Source of the DNA: Falsigemmobacter faecalis
GTDB lineage: Bacteria; Pseudomonadota; Alphaproteobacteria; Rhodobacterales; Rhodobacteraceae
Direction: 5' to 3'
Length of the DNA: 64,000 bases
Assembly (NCBI RefSeq): GCF_003863335.1
Contig: NZ_RRAZ01000014.1
Location: forward strand, 1 to 64,000
In this document: positions 17,855-25,864 of the stretch, piece after piece
How the letters are laid out: every line of letters begins with the position of its first letter
Numbering within the stretch: the stretch's first letter is position 1
Notes under the pieces: generated by a model
The model's database searches: none
Seen by the model: the letters and a program-made list of their open reading frames with translations, nothing else
Told to the model about the DNA's origin: nothing
Position numbers and translations under genes: made by a program

Positions 17855-18592
17855 GTGCGTCGTCTCTCTCCGGCCCTGCTGGCCGCTTTTGTAATGCTTT
17901 CTGCCTGCGCCATGCCGATGCCTCCGACGGGAGGGGCTGGGGTGATGCAGCCCGATCCGCTGCTGGGCACCACCGCTGATCTGACTTCGCCGGCACAGAG
18001 CTTTGTCTATGTCCTGGCCACGGTCGAACCCGTGGCCGAGGCGACCTGCCGCGAGAAACGGCCCGATCTGAACTGCGATTTTCGCATTTTCGTCGATCCC
18101 GATCTCTCTAAACCACCCAATGCGTTCCACCGCCTTGACCCCGAAACCGGGCGTCCGGTGATTGGCTTTACCGCGGCGCTGATTGCAGAGGCGCGTTCGC
18201 CGGATGAACTGGCCTTTGTGCTTGGCCATGAGGCGGGCCACCACCTGGCAGGCCATATTCCGCGTCAGCAACGCTCAGCCGCAGCGGGGGCCATGCTGGC
18301 GGGCACGCTGGCTGTTATGAGCGGCGCCGGTGTCGGTGCACTTGAGCAGGCGGCGCAGCTTGGGGCGGCCGTCGGCGCGCGCAGCTATTCAAAAGACTTT
18401 GAGCTGGAAGCCGATGCCATCGGCACGCTGATTGCCTGGCGCGCGGGCTTTGACCCTGAGCGGGGAGCCGGGTTCTTCACCCGCCTGCCCGATCCTGGCA
18501 ACCGCTTCCTCGGCTCCCACCCGCCCAATGCGGCACGGATGCAGACGGTGGCGGCCACCATGTCCGCGATCCGGCAGGGGCGCCTCAGATAG
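17855..18592 (+). CDS. M48-family metallopeptidase, lipoprotein
   Basis: Secreted zinc protease of the M48 (BepA/Oma1-like) group. A GTG start gives a lipoprotein signal with lipobox LSAC (cleavage before Cys18). The zinc motif is HEAGH at about residues 128-132 and the third ligand Glu is in FELEADAIGTLIAWRAGFDP. SHPPNAARM near the C-terminus is the usual family ending. It should sit in the periplasm attached to a membrane and handle misfolded envelope proteins. Its last 8 bases overlap the convergent response-regulator gene. Confidence 0.9.
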   Translation: MRRLSPALLAAFVMLSACAMPMPPTGGAGVMQPDPLLGTTADLTSPAQSFVYVLATVEPVAEATCREKRPDLNCDFRIFVDPDLSKPPNAFHRLDPETGRPVIGFTAALIAEARSPDELAFVLGHEAGHHLAGHIPRQQRSAAAGAMLAGTLAVMSGAGVGALEQAAQLGAAVGARSYSKDFELEADAIGTLIAWRAGFDPERGAGFFTRLPDPGNRFLGSHPPNAARMQTVAATMSAIRQGRLR

Positions 18593-19304
18593 CACTGCGC
18601 AGAAAGGGCTGCGGCAGATCGGCGATCCGCTGGCTGATCAGCCGCGACAGATCGAAGGTCTGCCCCGGATCGCTGGCCACCAGCGCCCCTGCGGCTTCCG
18701 CGAGCACAGGATCTGCGGTGGCCCGGGCGAGACCTTCCAGAAAGCCCGAGAGATAGGTCCGGTCAGCCTGGCTCTGACTGGCTGAAAGCCGGCTGCGGGC
18801 AAAGATCAGATCTTCGCGCAAAGCCAGATCGTCCGCCGCGGGCAGACCCGGGACAGGCAGCGGATGACCGGCGGCGCGCGGCTGCGGCAGATGACTTCGG
18901 ATCAGCGCAAAGAACTCGGCGCAGCCCGCGAGCGGCTTGGCAACAAAGCCCGCCGCACCAGCGGCCCGACAGGCAGGCTCCCGCTCGGGATCGCCGCTGA
19001 TCGCCAGCACGACCGGAGGCCGCGGGGCAGAGGCCAGTTCGGAAATCAGCTCTTCCCCCGGGCCATCGGGCAGTCCGGGATCGACCAGAACCACATCCGG
19101 CAGATAAAGGCTCAGATGCCGCCGCGCCTGGGCAAGCGTCTCTGTCCGGCGCAGTCGCGCCCCGCCGCGCAGGGCCATCAGCCGCAGGCCATCCGCTGCA
19201 AAACGACTGTCTTCGACCAGCAGAATCGTTACCCCCCAGAGCGGTTGCCCCGCGGCAGGGCGCGGCAGCTGGTCGGGCTTTGTCAGAGAATCAGTGGCGG
19301 GCAT
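18585..19304 (-). CDS. Response regulator receiver-domain protein
   Basis: The 239-residue protein has one CheY-like receiver: acidic pair Glu31-Asp32 (LLVEDS), phosphoacceptor Asp75 (VLVDPGLPDG), Ser103 (AISGDPE) and Lys123 (VAKPLAG). After residue 150 there is a helical C-terminal region of about 90 residues without a recognisable DNA-binding or enzymatic domain. No histidine kinase gene is adjacent, so its partner is unknown. Confidence 0.85.
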   Translation of the reverse strand: MPATDSLTKPDQLPRPAAGQPLWGVTILLVEDSRFAADGLRLMALRGGARLRRTETLAQARRHLSLYLPDVVLVDPGLPDGPGEELISELASAPRPPVVLAISGDPEREPACRAAGAAGFVAKPLAGCAEFFALIRSHLPQPRAAGHPLPVPGLPAADDLALREDLIFARSRLSASQSQADRTYLSGFLEGLARATADPVLAEAAGALVASDPGQTFDLSRLISQRIADLPQPFLRSAI

Positions 19305-19458
19305 TACCGGGGCTCCCTCTCCTGTGCCACTCTATCAGGCGACAAACAGGTTGCCGGAGGATTAACCCCGCAGCCGCCGCGATCGCTGCTTGCCAGGCCT
19401 GCCCCATCCCCCCATAAAGCCCCGGACTAGGCAGAACATAGCTATCGGAGGAGTTCCT

Positions 19459-19863
19459 ATGATCGGTCGCCTGAACCACGTAGCCATTGCGGTGCCGGAT
19501 CTTGAGGCTGCCTCGGCGCAGTATCGTGATACCCTGGGCGCGGTGGTCCGCCCCCCCCAGGATGAGCCGGACCATGGCGTTACGGTGGTCTTTATTGAAC
19601 TGCCCAACACCAAGATTGAGCTGCTGTATCCGCTGGGTGAAAACTCCCCCATCGCGGGATTTCTTGAGAAAAACCCCGCCGGTGGCATCCATCACATCTG
19701 CTATGAAGTTGAAGATATTCTGGCAGCCCGCGACCGGCTGAAAGCCTCGGGCGCGCGGGTGCTGGGATCGGGGGAGCCGAAGATCGGCGCACATGGCAAG
19801 CCGGTGCTGTTCCTGCATCCGAAAGACTTTAACGGCTGCCTCGTGGAACTGGAGCAGATCTGA
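19459..19863 (+). CDS. epi: Methylmalonyl-CoA / ethylmalonyl-CoA epimerase
   Basis: A 134-residue glyoxalase-fold epimerase that interconverts the 2R and 2S forms of methylmalonyl-CoA; in Rhodobacter sphaeroides the same enzyme serves ethylmalonyl-CoA. Family motifs GRLNHVAIAVPDL, ELLYPLGENSPIAGFLEKN, GGIHHICYEVED and KDFNGCLVELEQ are all present, with metal ligands His in LNHVA and IHHICYE and Glu in VELEQ. The start ATG at 19459 has a GGAGGAG site. It supports the ethylmalonyl-CoA pathway genes elsewhere in the window and overlaps the next gene by one base. Confidence 0.95.
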   Translation: MIGRLNHVAIAVPDLEAASAQYRDTLGAVVRPPQDEPDHGVTVVFIELPNTKIELLYPLGENSPIAGFLEKNPAGGIHHICYEVEDILAARDRLKASGARVLGSGEPKIGAHGKPVLFLHPKDFNGCLVELEQI

Positions 19864-20147
19864 TGTCGATTTCCGCCATCATCGTTGTCTTCGCCGTCTG
19901 CTGGTTTCTGGTCCTGCTGATCGTGCTGCCGCTGCGGCTGCAGACCCAGGCAGAGGCCGGATCGATCGTGCCGGGCACGCCTGCGGGCGCTCCGGCAGGG
20001 CCGGTCGGGCGTAAAAAGCTGATCGTGACGACGGTTGCGGCCACCATCGCCTGGGCGGCGATTTGCCTGACGGTTCTGTCAGGTGCGATCAGCATCCGGG
20101 ATTTCGACGTCATGGGCCGCATGCCCCCGGTCAGCGCCGAGGATTAA
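19863..20147 (+). CDS. DUF1467 family membrane protein
   Basis: A 94-residue protein with two membrane helices (about residues 4-24 and 53-76) and the family hallmarks CWFLVLLIVLPLRLQTQAE and IRDFDVMGRMP. It is conserved next to the epimerase gene in many alphaproteobacteria, and here the two overlap (TGATG). Function unknown. Its stop codon lies within the start of the following terminator. Confidence 0.9.
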   Translation: MSISAIIVVFAVCWFLVLLIVLPLRLQTQAEAGSIVPGTPAGAPAGPVGRKKLIVTTVAATIAWAAICLTVLSGAISIRDFDVMGRMPPVSAED

Positions 20148-20174
20148 AAAAGGGCCCCACAGGGGCCCCTTTTT
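20146..20174. terminator. Bidirectional intrinsic terminator
   Basis: A-tract, GGGCCCC / GGGGCCC hairpin with an ACA loop, then CTTTTT. It lies between the convergent DUF1467 gene and the EI24-family gene and can stop transcription from both sides. Confidence 0.85.
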
Positions 20175-20178
20175 CGCC

Positions 20179-20880
20179 TTAACGCTGCGGCCCGGTGTCC
20201 CTCACGCGGTGATAAAGATGCGTGAAGGTGGCCGCGCCCAGCACCGGAATGACCAGGCTGACAAAGGGCACCGAGAGCGGTATCGCCATCAGCACCCCGG
20301 CCGCAAAAATCTGCCCGCCGTGCTTTTTGCGCAAAGCCCGCGCGGCCGGCAGCCCGATGCGCCGCCCCGCAGCCATGGTGAAATATTCGCGCCCCAGCAG
20401 CCAGCCGTTCACGATCCAGAAAATGAACGGCAGCGAGGGCGGAAAGAACAGCCCGATGACCAGCGCCAGCCCGTTCACCACCATCAGAATGCAGAGAAAA
20501 TTCACCGCATCTTTGATCGATTCGTAAAACCCAAGGCCCGGGGCCGGGGGCAGATGCGAATAATGTCTGGCCTCAACAGCACTGGCCACCTGTTCGAGGA
20601 AAAAGCCGGTAAAAACCGAGGCCACCGGCACCATCAGGAAGATGGAGAGGACAAACATCCCCCCCACCGCCCCCCAAGAGGCCAGCGCGGTGATCCCCTC
20701 CACCGTGCCGATCAGCGGCAGATCCAGCTCATCCGGCACCAGCACCTGCACCCCGGCCAGAAACAACACCGAAATCGCCGCCAGAAGCGCCAGAGTGAGC
20801 CCGATCCCCAAAAGCAGCACCCGGCGAAACCGCCGCTCGGGCAGTTGTGCAAGCGCGCGCAGGAAATCCGTAAAGATCAT
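20179..20880 (-). CDS. EI24 domain (CysZ-like) membrane protein
   Basis: The 233-residue protein has four or more membrane helices and the EI24/CysZ layout, with SVFTGFFLEQVASAVEARHY after the second helix and FIFWIVNGWLLGREYFTMAAGRR in the middle. CysZ imports sulphate in E. coli; alphaproteobacterial EI24 proteins are less well characterised. I start at the ATG ending 20880, which overlaps the nitroreductase stop by 4 bases; the longer open frame upstream is only a shadow of that gene. Confidence 0.85.
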   Translation of the reverse strand: MIFTDFLRALAQLPERRFRRVLLLGIGLTLALLAAISVLFLAGVQVLVPDELDLPLIGTVEGITALASWGAVGGMFVLSIFLMVPVASVFTGFFLEQVASAVEARHYSHLPPAPGLGFYESIKDAVNFLCILMVVNGLALVIGLFFPPSLPFIFWIVNGWLLGREYFTMAAGRRIGLPAARALRKKHGGQIFAAGVLMAIPLSVPFVSLVIPVLGAATFTHLYHRVRDTGPQR

Positions 20881-21449
20881 GCATGGATCCAGGTGGTAAG
20901 GCTGGCCACATCCGGGCGCGGACGGTCCGGAACCTGCCCCGCGTAGCTGCCGATATGGATGAGACCGGCGACAAACTCGCCCTCCGCCAGCCCGAAAGCC
21001 GAAGCGGCAAAACCCCGGTCCAGGGCCACCCATCCGGTCAGCCAGCCTGCGCCCCAGCCCGAAGCCAGAGCCGCATTCACCAGCGAAAGGCAAACGCCCC
21101 CGGCAGAGAGAACCTGTTCGATTTCCGGGATTTTGTCGTGGGAAACGGGACTTGCAACCACCGCCACACACAGCGGGCTGCGGGCAAACTGCCCGATCCC
21201 CTTCTCAGCTTTTTCCGCCGCCAGACCGGTTTTTTCCGCATAGGCCCCGGCCTCATCCGCCAGCCGTGCCAGCGCCGCCCGCTCCAGCACGATGAAGCGC
21301 CAGGGCGTCAGCTTGCCATGATCGGGCACCCGCGCCGCCGCCGTCAGCAGCACCTCCAGCGCGGCACGGTCCGGGACCGGCCCTGCAAGAAGCTTTGCCG
21401 GACGCGAGCGGCGGGTGAGCAGAAAATCAAGAACGGCGTTTGAGGTCAT
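20877..21449 (-). CDS. Nitroreductase family protein (YdjA-like)
   Basis: FMN-dependent oxidoreductase fold, 190 residues. RRSRPAKLLAGPVPD at the start supplies the FMN phosphate-binding arginines; AARVPDHGKLTPWRFIV, SAGGVCLSLVNAALASGWGAGW and GLIHIGSYAGQVPDRPRPD complete the family pattern of short YdjA-type proteins. The natural substrate is unknown. The ribosome binding site sits within the 3' arm of a 12-bp hairpin at 21458-21486. Confidence 0.9.
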   Translation of the reverse strand: MTSNAVLDFLLTRRSRPAKLLAGPVPDRAALEVLLTAAARVPDHGKLTPWRFIVLERAALARLADEAGAYAEKTGLAAEKAEKGIGQFARSPLCVAVVASPVSHDKIPEIEQVLSAGGVCLSLVNAALASGWGAGWLTGWVALDRGFAASAFGLAEGEFVAGLIHIGSYAGQVPDRPRPDVASLTTWIHA

Positions 21450-21457
21450 AATGGTCT

Positions 21458-21486
21458 CCTTCAGACCCGGATGTCGGGTCTGAAGG
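21458..21486 (-). promoter_or_regulatory. Hairpin that occludes the nitroreductase ribosome binding site
   Basis: CCTTCAGACCCG (21458-21469) and CGGGTCTGAAGG (21475-21486) form a perfect 12-bp stem with a 5-nt loop. On the minus strand the 3' arm ends in GAAGG and runs straight into AGACCATTATG, so the GAAGGAG Shine-Dalgarno is largely paired. It lies 20 nt after the mcl1 stop codon. Confidence 0.6.
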
Positions 21487-21506
21487 CGCTTTGGTCAAGG
21501 ACAGCC

Positions 21507-22466
21507 TCAGGCCCCGGCAATCATTTCCGACTGACGCACGATGACTTCGGCCTGTTTGATCGAGGCAATATCCACCAGACGCCCCTTATAAACGGTCGCG
21601 CCCTGCCCCGCGGCCTTGGCGGCCTCCATGGCAGCCAGGATCTCACGGGCCTCGGCGACAGCCGCCTCGGAGGGGGTGAAAACCTCATTGGACAGTGCCA
21701 CCTGTTTGGGGTGGATCGCCCATTTGCCCACCATCCCCAGCGTAGCCGAGCGGCGGGCCTGGGCGCGGAAGCCTTCATCATCGGAGAAATCGCCAAACGG
21801 CCCGTCGACCGGCAGCACACCATGGGTCCGGCAGGCCGCAACGATCGCCGCCTGGGCCCAGTGCCAGGGATCCGACCAATGCTTCGCCCCTTCGCGCAGC
21901 ATGTAATAATTCTCCTGGGTGCCACCGATCCCCGTGGTCTGCATCCCCATCGAAGCCGCGAAATCCGCCGCCCCAAGGCTCATCGCCTCCAGCCGCGGCG
22001 AGGAGGCCGCGATCTCTTCCACATGGGCAATCCCGGCTGCCGATTCGATAATCACCTCAAAAGCAATGCGTTTTTTGCGCCCCTTCGCCGCCTCAATGGC
22101 CGTGACCAGAGCATCCACAGCATAGACATCCGCCGCGCAGCCCACCTTCGGGATCATGATCATATCCAGCCGGTCCGAGGCCTGTTCCAGCAGATCGACG
22201 ACATCGCGATACCAGAAAGGCGTATCCAGCCCGTTAATCCGCACCGAAAGCGTTCTATTGCCCCAGTCGATCTCATGGGTCGCCCGGATGATATTGGCGC
22301 GCGCGGCATCTTTGTCAGAGGGCGCGACAGAGTCCTCCAGATCGAGATTGATCACATCCGCAGCCGAGGCTGCCATCTTCTCAAAAAGCGCCGGACGCGA
22401 GCCGGGGCCAAAAAGCTGGCAGCGGTTGGGACGGGCGACGGGGGCAGGCTGAAGACGGAATGACAT
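21507..22466 (-). CDS. mcl1: L-malyl-CoA / beta-methylmalyl-CoA lyase
   Basis: The 319-residue protein reads almost like Rhodobacter sphaeroides Mcl1: MSFRLQPAPVARPNRCQLFG, NLDLEDSVAP, RINGLDTPFWYRD, FEVIIESAAGIAHVEE and SLGAADFAASMGMQT. It cleaves beta-methylmalyl-CoA to propionyl-CoA and glyoxylate and condenses acetyl-CoA with glyoxylate to malyl-CoA, a key step of the ethylmalonyl-CoA pathway. Mg2+ ligands are the Glu of IESAAG and the Asp of GAADFAAS. The start is the ATG ending at 22466; the frame is open far upstream but that part is antisense to the epimerase gene. Confidence 0.95.
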   Translation of the reverse strand: MSFRLQPAPVARPNRCQLFGPGSRPALFEKMAASAADVINLDLEDSVAPSDKDAARANIIRATHEIDWGNRTLSVRINGLDTPFWYRDVVDLLEQASDRLDMIMIPKVGCAADVYAVDALVTAIEAAKGRKKRIAFEVIIESAAGIAHVEEIAASSPRLEAMSLGAADFAASMGMQTTGIGGTQENYYMLREGAKHWSDPWHWAQAAIVAACRTHGVLPVDGPFGDFSDDEGFRAQARRSATLGMVGKWAIHPKQVALSNEVFTPSEAAVAEAREILAAMEAAKAAGQGATVYKGRLVDIASIKQAEVIVRQSEMIAGA

Positions 22467-22631
22467 GGGGCCTCGCAATGATATTCCGAAATTACTGCCA
22501 GAATGGTTAGTAAGTTGCGCAGGATCTGGCAAGGATGACTTTGCAGATGCAGCATCACCGCCCGCCCCTTCCGCCGGGTAACGCCACGTGACAGGATGCG
22601 GGCACTTTTCTCTGCCCCCGGAACCCCCGCT

Positions 22632-23597
22632 ATGACCCTCACGCTTCACCAGGACAGCTTCCGACTGGCCCAGGCTTTTACGATCTCGCGCGGCTCGCGC
22701 ACCCATGCCCATGTGCTGAGCGTCGAAATCAGCCGCGATGGTGCCACCGGATGGGGCGAATGCGTGCCCTACGCCCGCTACGGCGAAAGCCTCGCCTCGG
22801 TCGCCGACCAGATCCGCGCCCTGCCCGCAGAGATCACCCGCGAAGCGCTGCAGGATCTGCTGAAACCTGGTGCGGCCCGCAATGCCGTCGACTGCGCCCT
22901 TTGGGACTGGGAGGCCAAAAAGACCGGCATTCCGGCCTGGAAACTGGCCGGCGTCTCCGAGCCGCAGCCCACGGAAATCACCTATACCCTCTCGCTCGAC
23001 ACCCCTGAGCGCATGGAAGAAGAGGCCCGCAAACACGCCTGGCGGCCGCTTCTGAAGATCAAACTCGGCACCCCTGATGATATGCCCCGGCTTGAGGCCG
23101 TGCGCCGCGGCGCCCCCGCCACCCGCATCATCGTCGACGCCAATGAGGGCTGGACCGCCGAGGTCTATACCGATCTCGCCCCGCATCTGCTGCGCCTCGG
23201 TGTGGCCCTGGTCGAACAGCCGCTCCCGGCCTCGGAAGACGGCATGCTGGGTGAAATCGCCCGCCCGCTGCCGGTCTGCGCCGATGAATCCGTCCACGAC
23301 CGCCACAGCCTTGCCCATCTGAAGGGCAAATATGACCTCGTGAACATCAAGCTCGATAAAACCGGCGGGCTGACCGAGGCCCTCGCGCTGCGCCGCGAAG
23401 CCGAAGCCGCAGGTTTCGGCATCATGGTCGGCTGCATGGTCGGCTCCTCGCTCGCCATGGCCCCCGCCATGCTGATCGCACAACACGCACCCTACGTTGA
23501 TCTTGACGCGCCGCTTCTCTTGGCAGAAGACCGCGCTGCGCCCATGAAAACCGAAGGCGCGATCCTTTATCCTGCAGCCCCCGCGCTCTGGGGCTGA
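22632..23597 (+). CDS. Dipeptide (L-Ala-D/L-Glu) epimerase, enolase superfamily
   Basis: The 321-residue protein has the muconate-lactonizing subgroup layout: K-x-K in LLKIKLG (about residue 140), metal ligands in VDANEGW, VEQPLP and CADES, the second catalytic Lys in NIKLDKTGG, and the substrate-recognition segment DLDAPLLLAED. Family members YcjG/YkfB epimerise the Glu of L-Ala-Glu from murein peptides. The following gene is a D-amino-acid aminotransferase, 22 nt away, supporting a role in murein-peptide recycling. I use the ATG at 22632; an earlier ATG at 22596 lacks family similarity. Confidence 0.9.
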   Translation: MTLTLHQDSFRLAQAFTISRGSRTHAHVLSVEISRDGATGWGECVPYARYGESLASVADQIRALPAEITREALQDLLKPGAARNAVDCALWDWEAKKTGIPAWKLAGVSEPQPTEITYTLSLDTPERMEEEARKHAWRPLLKIKLGTPDDMPRLEAVRRGAPATRIIVDANEGWTAEVYTDLAPHLLRLGVALVEQPLPASEDGMLGEIARPLPVCADESVHDRHSLAHLKGKYDLVNIKLDKTGGLTEALALRREAEAAGFGIMVGCMVGSSLAMAPAMLIAQHAPYVDLDAPLLLAEDRAAPMKTEGAILYPAAPALWG

Positions 23598-23619
23598 GAC
23601 TTTGCCGGAGGAAATCCGA

Positions 23620-24480
23620 ATGTCCCGTATCGTCTATGTCAACGGTGAATGGCTGCCGGAAGCGGAGGCGAAGGTTTCGGTCTTTGACCGCGGCTTTCTC
23701 ATGGGTGACGCGGTCTATGAAGTGACCACGGTCATGCAGGGCAAGCTCATTGACTTTGAGGGCCACTGCCGCCGCCTCGCCCGCTCCACCGCCGAACTCG
23801 GCATGGCGAACCCGCACAGCGACGCGGAATGGCTGCAGCTGCACCGCGACATCGCCGCGAAAAACGACCTGACCGATGGCGGCATCTATCTGCAGGTCAC
23901 CCGCGGCAACCCCGGCGATCGTGACTTCGCCTTCGCCCGCGAAGGCCTTGCCCCCACCGTGGTGATGTTCACCCAAAGCAAACCCGGCCAGGCCGAAAAC
24001 CCGGCCGCCTGGGCGGGCTGGAAAGTCATCTCGGTCCCGGAAATGCGCTGGCACCGCCGCGACATCAAAACCGTGCAGCTCCTCTGGCCGTCGCTGTCGA
24101 AAATGGCCGCCAAAGACGCAGGCGTCGATGATGCCTGGTTCGTCGAGGACGGCTTTGTCACCGAGGGCACCTCGAACAACGTCTATATCGTCAAAAACGG
24201 TAAAATCATCACCCGCAACCTCAGCACCGATCTGCTGCACGGCATCACCCGCGCCTCGGTGCTGCGCCTGGCCGCCGATCTGCAGATGGACATCGAAGAG
24301 CGCCCCTTCACCATCGAAGAAGCCCAGGCCGCCGATGAGGCCTTCTCGACCTCCGCAGGCGCCTTCGTCACCCCGGTGATCGAAGTCGACGGCAAGCCGG
24401 TCGGCAGCGGCAAAGCCGGCCCGATCGCCACCCGCCTGCGCGAAGTCTATCTCGAAGAATCGCTCAAAGCCGGCGTCTGA
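23620..24480 (+). CDS. dat: D-amino-acid aminotransferase (PLP class IV)
   Basis: Class IV fold aminotransferase, 286 residues. VFDRGFLMGDAVYEVTTV is the typical N-terminal motif, RRDIKTVQLL contains the PLP lysine (Lys150), and EGTSNNVYIVKNG plus HGITRASVL supply phosphate and carboxylate contacts. Absence of clear branched-chain signatures and the neighbouring dipeptide epimerase favour D-Ala/D-Glu interconversion, although the alternative of a branched-chain enzyme cannot be excluded. The ATG at 23620 has an ideally placed GGAGGAA. Confidence 0.88.
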   Translation: MSRIVYVNGEWLPEAEAKVSVFDRGFLMGDAVYEVTTVMQGKLIDFEGHCRRLARSTAELGMANPHSDAEWLQLHRDIAAKNDLTDGGIYLQVTRGNPGDRDFAFAREGLAPTVVMFTQSKPGQAENPAAWAGWKVISVPEMRWHRRDIKTVQLLWPSLSKMAAKDAGVDDAWFVEDGFVTEGTSNNVYIVKNGKIITRNLSTDLLHGITRASVLRLAADLQMDIEERPFTIEEAQAADEAFSTSAGAFVTPVIEVDGKPVGSGKAGPIATRLREVYLEESLKAGV

Positions 24481-24497
24481 GCCAATCCCCCCGCAGT

Positions 24498-24550
24498 CTT
24501 TGGCTTTTTCCAAATACTCTGCAGGGGGTCCGGGGGCCGCACAGGCCCCT
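24498..24550 (-). repeat. Dispersed intergenic repeat, copy 1
   Basis: Read on the minus strand this contains a GGGGCC/GGCCCC hairpin, then CCCGGACCCC, a short spacer and GAGTATTTGGAAAAAGCCAAAG. Copy 2 at 28149-28200 has the same order in the opposite orientation. It lies just after the dat gene. Confidence 0.7.
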
Positions 24551-24566
24551 GGCGCTCTCAACACAG

Positions 24567-24603
24567 GACCCGCCCCGCCATTCCGGCACGGGCGGGTCTT
24601 TTC
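24567..24603 (+). terminator. Intrinsic terminator after dat
   Basis: GACCCGCCC / GGGCGGGTC (9 bp) with an internal CC/GG pair in the loop, followed by TTTTC. It closes the epimerase-dat transcript, directly before the convergent DUF1244 gene. Confidence 0.8.
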
Positions 24604-24619
24604 ATGTCGGCCTCAACCC

Positions 24620-24937
24620 TCAGGCCTTGCCGACATTCTGCGCAAAAGACACCTCAAAGGCCGCCTTCTGCTCTGCACTGGCCTCCGCCTGATGCTCTGC
24701 GCGCCAGTCCTCAAAGGGCATGCCATAGACGATCTCCCGTGCGCCGTCTTTGCTCAGCTCCAGCCCGCGCTCTGCGGCCTCTTCCTGATACCAGCGCGAC
24801 AGACAGTTCCGGCAAAACCCCGCCAGATTCATCATATCGATGTTCTGCACATCCGGACGCGCTTCCATCAGATGATGCAGCAGACGGCGGAAGGTTGCGG
24901 CCTCCAGCTCGGTTTTCAGGCTCTCATGATCGGCCAT
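24620..24937 (-). CDS. DUF1244 family protein
   Basis: A 105-residue cytoplasmic protein with the highly conserved family core RRLLHHLMEARPDVQNIDMMN followed by LAGFCRNCLSRWY (about residues 17-50). The invariant C-R-N-C pair could bind a metal, but no function is established. It lies 12 nt downstream of the N-formylglutamate amidohydrolase gene, with which it is often paired in alphaproteobacteria. Confidence 0.9.
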   Translation of the reverse strand: MADHESLKTELEAATFRRLLHHLMEARPDVQNIDMMNLAGFCRNCLSRWYQEEAAERGLELSKDGAREIVYGMPFEDWRAEHQAEASAEQKAAFEVSFAQNVGKA

Positions 24938-24949
24938 CGGGCTCTCCTC

Positions 24950-25702
24950 TCACTCAGTCATCTCACACTGCGCCAGCGCCGCCTGCAGCAGGGGCGCCAG
25001 CCGCTGCCCCCAGGTCCGCTGCGCTGCCGCGTCAGCGATCAGATCATTGCGCAGCTCAATCAGCGTGTTGTGCCGCCCCTGGCGCAGGGCGTGCCGGTCG
25101 ATGGCATCGCCGGGCAGATGACCATCATAGGGCTCATTATCCCCGGTCACCAGATCCGCCTCCCGGCGCAGCAGATCCAGCAGCGCCAGCGACAGACGGC
25201 TGTCGAGATGGCTGTGCAAAATCCCGATATGCCAGGGCCTTTTGGGCCGCCCGCGCAGCTGCGGCGTAAAGCTGTGGACCGCGCAGATCACCCGGTCGCG
25301 CCGCGCCGCCGCCAGCCGCGCATAAGCCGCGTGATAGGGCTGATAAAGCGCCGCCATCCGCCGCCCCACCTCGGCCGCATCGGCATGGCGGTTGGCGGGA
25401 ATAATGGTGCCGTCATAAAACCGCATCACCAGGGTCGGATCATCCGCGCCCCGGTTCGGATCAATCACCAGCCGCGAGAAATTGCTTAAGATACAAGGGC
25501 TGTTCAGCGCCTCTGCCAGGGCCACCGAAACCCCCGCCGCGCCCGGATCCCAGGCGATATGGCGGCTCATATCCGCCGCCGCGATCCCCAGATCGCCGCC
25601 ATTGATGAACTCCGGCACCCGGTTGGAGGCGTGATCACAGGTGATCAGCCAGCGTCCGGGCCGGTCTGCGCCAAGGATCTGAAACGGAATGTCGTCGCTC
25701 AT
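24950..25702 (-). CDS. N-formylglutamate amidohydrolase family protein
   Basis: The 250-residue protein has the family hallmarks WLITCDHASNRVPEF, RLVIDPNRGADDPTLV, CAVHSFTP and HIGILH, with His and Asp residues that bind the catalytic metal. The classical member cleaves N-formyl-L-glutamate in the histidine-utilisation pathway; no hut genes are nearby, so this stand-alone copy may act on another N-acylated amino acid. It heads a two-gene transcript with the DUF1244 gene. Confidence 0.88.
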   Translation of the reverse strand: MSDDIPFQILGADRPGRWLITCDHASNRVPEFINGGDLGIAAADMSRHIAWDPGAAGVSVALAEALNSPCILSNFSRLVIDPNRGADDPTLVMRFYDGTIIPANRHADAAEVGRRMAALYQPYHAAYARLAAARRDRVICAVHSFTPQLRGRPKRPWHIGILHSHLDSRLSLALLDLLRREADLVTGDNEPYDGHLPGDAIDRHALRQGRHNTLIELRNDLIADAAAQRTWGQRLAPLLQAALAQCEMTE

Positions 25703-25770
25703 GCCCTGAAACCCATTGGTAATCCCGATGATCTATAGCGAAAGATCAGCGCCCTGCCACTGTCATATCC

Positions 25771-25844
25771 CTGTTGCACAGCTGTCATAGTGAAAGGGCG
25801 CAGAGTTGTGAGCCTGCACAAAGCAGGGCATAACTGTTGCACAG
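25771..25844 (+). promoter_or_regulatory. Tandem CTGTTGCACAG sites upstream of pyk
   Basis: The 11-mer CTGTTGCACAG occurs at 25771-25781 and again at 25834-25844, 63 bp apart in the same orientation. Each copy is itself a CTGT-N3-ACAG inverted repeat. CTGTCATA is also repeated at 25760 and 25782. They look like paired operator sites for the pyruvate kinase gene; the regulator is unknown. Confidence 0.45.
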
Positions 25845-25864
25845 GTACTGGCAAGGAAAGACCG

